NCBI GenBank assembly: GCA_004151065.3
Contig: NWUY0303937943.1
Location: 1,167 to 11,567, forward strand
From: Larix sibirica
Taxonomy: Eukaryota; Streptophyta; Pinopsida; Pinales; Pinaceae
DNA length: 10,401 bases
Direction of reading: 5' to 3'
The notes beneath the pieces are model-generated. The model worked only from the letters and a program-made list of their open reading frames with translations, did no database searches and was not told the origin of the DNA. How positions within the stretch are numbered: position 1 is the stretch's first letter; every line of letters starts with the position of its first letter. Shown here piece after piece: positions 7,311 through 10,401 of this stretch. The position numbers were made by a program, and so were the translations under genes.

Positions 7311-7829
7311 TTTGGCATATGGAAGCATATATGGCATGTAGACGACATTCCCAAAGTGAATGCATTTTGTTGTGTGCTAGCACATAATAAAGTATTAACC
7401 ATAGAAAATCTCAAGAAGAGAGGGATTCAAGTTCCCTCATGGTGTGCGATGTGTAATGCTATAGAAGAAACAATACCACATTTTTTCATAGACTACCCCT
7501 ACACTATCAAGTTTTGGAAAACGGTCTTCTTGAAAATCTTGGAACAATGGAGAATGCCTACAAGCAACAAAGAGATGTTCACCATGTGGCATAAGTTGTA
7601 TAGGGGAAACTCTCAAAATAAACATCTCCTCGGGAGATTCTGGAATGCTACCCCAAAATATTTGCATTGGAAGGTCTGGTTGGAAATAAATCTAGTTATA
7701 TTTCAAAAACAAAGGGAACCTTTGAGAAGAATAGATCTAAAATCCCATGGACTATTGAAAGATAGCCTTATGAACAAAGGAATCCCAAATCAGAATGTTC
7801 ATTTGTTGGATCATTTTGAAAAAGATTAG
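7311..7829 (+). pseudogene. LINE zinc-binding domain (zf-RVT type)
   Basis: The frame reads GIWKHIWHVDDIPKVNAFCC, VLTIENLKKRGIQVPSWCAM and CNAIEETIPHFFID, the plant LINE zinc-finger pattern W-x-x-W...P-K...F-x-W...RGI...C-x2-C...E-T...H-x-F...C. The last metal ligand, normally Cys about four residues after HxF, is replaced (DYPY). Downstream PKYLHWKVWLEINLVIFQKQ matches the family's PKYxxWKIWLxRNxxIFxx block. Translation stays open to TAG at 7827-7829 and is the longest clean stretch of the LINE. Confidence 0.87.
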
Positions 7830-7891
7830 ATGAGGGACCTCTTGAATCTTCCACCAACTCAAAATATAGCATAAAATCCCCACTCTTGTCA

Positions 7892-7937
7892 AAATTGGAG
7901 GTTAAAATTTATAGAAATTGGAGGCTAAAATTTATAG
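7892..7937 (+). repeat. 23-bp tandem duplication inside the LINE
   Basis: Units 7892-7914 and 7915-7937 (AAATTGGAGG-T/C-TAAAATTTATAG) differ at one base. The extra unit is not a multiple of three and so shifts the frame before the RNase H domain. Confidence 0.95.
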
Positions 7938-7939
7938 CT

Positions 7940-8419
7940 GAAGAATTTCAAAATTGGCAGAAAATTCAAAGACCAAATATTTTATTCTTTGATGGAGCCT
8001 TGAAAGGTAACCCAATGGTGGTAGGCACAGGGGGGGTCATCCTTTATCTCAATGGAAATTAATAAATGTAGATTGAATGGGGACTGGGAACGATAAAAAA
8101 TAATTAGGCGGAAGCGCCAACACTATATCAAGGCCTTCTTCAATCCCACTCGCTTAGCTTGAACTGCCTCGTGGACTATGAAATATTGATCAAGATGGTG
8201 CAAAGCACCTCTCCTCAAAAGGATATCACTCTTGCGAGTTGGATACTAAGGATAAAAAATGAGGTAGAAGACTTCACCAAAATCAAATTCTTCCATGTCC
8301 TCCTTCAGCATAACCAAAAGGATTATTTAAGGGCAAGCAATGCCATTAACAATGCCATTAGGAGCAAGGAGGGAATTTTAACAAAAAATGGGGTTTCAAG
8401 TATAATCCACATCCCCTAA
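7940..8419 (+). pseudogene. LINE RNase H domain (broken)
   Basis: In the intact element this domain would remove template RNA from the cDNA. ILFFDGALKGNP and VGTGGVIL carry the first catalytic Asp (FDGA). A stop (TAG for the Gln of NNQAEA) follows near 8105, with the catalytic Glu of AEA still visible. Then VDYEILIKMV aligns with the family's GDSxxxIxxM, and FFHVLLQHNQKDYLRASNAI with HVxRxxNxxADxLAN. It ends HIP-TAA at 8419. A frameshift separates the front and back halves. Confidence 0.82.
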
Positions 8420-8427
8420 GGTTACCA

Positions 8428-9523
8428 ATGCATGCATTGAACATGTGGAAACTATTAAATTTATCATCCTTACCAAGTACAAAGAGGACTATATCCATTT
8501 ATATGAATCCTCTTCACACAAGCACTCATTTAGGTGGTATTAAATCGTCCTTGAAATTTAAAATGGTCCTTCGTAATTCAGGAAGGAAATGTGGGATTCG
8601 ACTCCTGCTCTGCAGCGTCCAAGATTTGATTCCAGGGTATTGCATTCGTCGTTTTTTGAGGGATCCAGGGTTGAGTTCAGGCTCCTTTCTTAATTTTCTC
8701 CCCATTTATATTATGCATAATTTACTAGTAAATTCATAGTGTCATCCAAACCTCTAGGTGGTGAATTTCAGGTTCTTTGGTAGCAATTATGAAGTGAATG
8801 GTGTGTATGGAGCTAATGTTCAAAGGGTAGGCAATTTCATTGGGCCACCTTTTCATATAAATTGCATTGTGATTCATTTCACTTGTCACCTTGGGAAACC
8901 TCGCCTATTTATTGATTGTGGTTTGGAGTCATTATGGAAGGACTTCATTCTTGATTGGATTGGTGGGGAACCTGCTCCTTGTCATTGGTGTGGGTTTGGG
9001 ACCAATCATTTTCTAAATGTGTTTAGGTGGTCACATAAAATTCGAAGGGAATACTGGATTGGGGAATTGGATACCCTTTGTTGGGATGTCCACATCTCAC
9101 TGAACATGGAATTCCCAACCTGTAGCATCAATATGTATGAGGATATTTTGGAAATGAAGAAAATCATAAGAAGTCACGAAGATATGATCAAAGGAAACAA
9201 TTCCTCAATTCCATCTATTTCTTCCCAGCTATAACACATGGGAACACAAAATTCTATGCAAAATGCTTCAACTGTTGAACTTTTGGAGGTTAATCAACGA
9301 CACCTGTTAGCTCTGGAAGGAGAGGTCGTTATCCTTCGAAAATCCATCAATTCTTGGACCCAAAGCTCCACATCACTGACCTCCAATTAGGGTAGTGCAT
9401 TGGAAGCAAAACCAAGTCGACTTCAAAATAATAAAATAATGCAATAATCCCAGGACAATATGGATATTAATAAGTCTCCCATTCAACTAGATCCAATCAA
9501 CACACAAATCAGCAGTAACTAGG
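8428..9523 (+). pseudogene. Long degenerate frame downstream of the LINE RNase H, function unknown
   Basis: A single frame of about 365 codons runs from 8428 to TAG near 9521 with only five internal stops (8737, 8755, 9232, 9388 and one near 9442). Most read as TAG or TAA and could derive from Gln codons. The cleanest part is 8758-9231, with Trp/Cys-rich residues (LFIDCGLESLWKDFILDWIG, EPAPCHWCGFGTNHF, YWIGELDTLCWDVHISLNME). Its C-terminal part, helical-looking with possible heptads, contains MYEDILEMKKIIRSHEDMIK and, after the stop, VELLEVNQRHLLALEGEVVI. I do not recognise the family. It lies between the LINE RNase H and the LINE's A-rich end, so it may be an extra 3' coding region of the LINE or an older gag-like remnant. 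Confidence 0.5.
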
Positions 9524-9740
9524 TCATGTTTTGCGAATGCATTTTGATTTTAGGTTCCTTTTTATGGCTTTATACTAGTAGAATTTTAAAAATCGGTTCT
9601 ACAAAGGATGATTGTAATAATTTTCAAACCTTTTTAAACTTATGTTTGGAGTGGAATTTCTTGATTGAATGCATGTGCTTTTAGATTCTTTTTGTTTCAT
9701 ATTTTATTAATGAAAACATAATCGTCTTTGTGATAAAAAA
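9524..9740 (+). other. LINE 3' untranslated tail with short A-rich end
   Basis: AT-rich and non-coding, ending TTATTAATGAAAAC...GTGATAAAAAAC, immediately before gypsy coding sequence. An A-rich end at that point fits target-primed insertion into the gypsy element. The matching target duplication would be at the LINE 5' end, outside the window. Confidence 0.5.
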
Positions 9741-10401
9741 CAAGGTTATTAAAAAAGGAGGCATTCCCCTAGACTCAAGAAGCAACCGAATCTTTTGAAA
9801 AACTTAAAGTGGTTATGTGTACAACTCCAGTATTAGCCATGTCTGACTTCACAAAAACCTTTATAGTGGAATGTGATTCCTTGGGGGATGGCATTGGTGC
9901 AATGTTAATGCAAGAAGGAAGGACATTTGCATTTGAAAGTTGCCAATTTAAAGGAAAAAAACTGCTAAAATGAATTTATGAAAATGAAATGTTGGCCATA
10001 ATACATGCAAGTAAGAAATGATGCCCTTACCTAATAGGAAGACACTTCAAGGTAAGAATATATCATGACAGTATTAAGTACTTCTTGGAACAAATATTAT
10101 CTTCAGAAGAGCAATAAAAATGGGTTACAAAGATGTTAGGTTGTGACTTTGAAATTATCTACAAAAAAGGAAAACAAAATTTGGTGGCATATGAACTTTC
10201 AAGAAAAGAAGATGATGACATTGAGGGCTTACTTTGTGCTATTTCCATTATTGAATCTGATTGGGTAGAAGAATAAATGATGTAATGGAAACACGATCAA
10301 AAGACACACAAGATAACCCAACAACTACAAGAATACCATAGTTCACTAGATAAATTTGTGTGGAAGAATGATTCACTATGGTACCAAGATCGCCTATATT
10401 T
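9740..10401 (+). pseudogene. Ty3/gypsy pol fragment: RT end and RNase H (broken, continues past the window)
   Basis: One frame runs to the window end. TRLLKKEAFP-stop-TQEA corresponds to LLKKxxFxWTxEA. CTTPVLAMSDFTKTFIVECD and GIGAMLMQEGRTFAFES follow, then YENEMLAIIHASKK-stop-CPYLIGRHF, EQ-stop-KWVTKMLGCDFEIIYKKG, LVAYELSRKED and the linker FVWKNDSLWYQDRLY toward the integrase. In the RNase H the first Asp (VECD) and Glu (YENE) remain. The Asp of TDH is Tyr (IYHD) and the Asp of VADALSR is Tyr (VAYELSR), so the enzyme would be dead even without stops (9770, 9971, 10019, 10115, 10274, 10283). The upstream pol should lie left of the LINE insertion. Confidence 0.92.
9740..10401 (+). mobile_element. 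Ty3/gypsy LTR retrotransposon, internal fragment
   Basis: Only the middle of pol is inside the window, and no LTR is visible. It is the oldest layer of the nest, because the LINE ends within its coding sequence. Confidence 0.85.

Larger units (their letters stand above)
269..9740 (+). mobile_element. LINE (non-LTR) retrotransposon, split by a 5.8 kb insertion
   Basis: The pieces at 269-652 and 6478-9740 run in the same order and strand as a plant LINE ORF2: reverse transcriptase palm, thumb, connection, CCHC-like zinc domain, RNase H. The first piece ends in the motif YLGV (641-652). The second begins with the next expected residues, PF then PSSKTWNDII (from 6478, one frameshift), so they are one element interrupted between bases 652 and 6478. 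The 3' end is a short A-rich tail (about 9731-9740) abutting gypsy coding sequence. The 5' part (endonuclease, RT fingers) lies left of the window or is missing. The element is broken by stops and frameshifts. Confidence 0.85.

Overview
This window looks like repeat-dense nuclear DNA from a land plant. The elements are old, AT-rich and nested, with tRNA-iMet primer binding sites, a plant-type LINE carrying its own RNase H, and a Ty3/gypsy pol fragment. The size and decay of the nest would suit a large repeat-rich genome such as a conifer, but that is inference. There is no sign of bacterial, organellar or rRNA/tRNA genes.

The layout reads as nested insertions. (1) The right edge (about 9740-10401, + strand) is the C-terminal reverse transcriptase/RNase H part of a gypsy polyprotein, still in one frame but with stop codons. 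(2) A LINE on the + strand ends in a short A-rich tail against that gypsy fragment at about 9740. Its visible parts are a reverse transcriptase palm piece (269-652), then thumb, zinc-binding and RNase H domains (6478-8419), then a long extra degenerate frame (8428-9523) and a 3' tail. (3) A tiny LTR element of the TRIM/SMART type (1-267) sits directly upstream of the LINE piece. (4) The LINE is split inside one protein motif (YLGV | PF...). The 5.8 kb between the halves (653-6477) is not LINE. It carries minus-strand exons of an unrecognised proline-rich plant gene with splice sites, poly(A) signals near 964-1006 and a TATA/telo-box pair at its far edge. (5) Inside that segment is a 2.6 kb minus-strand non-autonomous LTR element (3081-5704). 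It has about 300-bp LTRs, a near-match 5-bp target duplication, a broken long coiled-coil gene and a CpG-rich leader, but no recognisable polymerase, integrase or protease.

No transposon coding region looks functional. Most stops in the LINE and gypsy frames fall where the families have Trp or Gln, as expected from cytosine deamination of methylated repeats. The two exons at 2479-1980 and 1443-1273 are the only stretches that read cleanly. The most novel items are the coiled-coil LTR element, the gene segment inside the LINE, and the long frame after the LINE RNase H.
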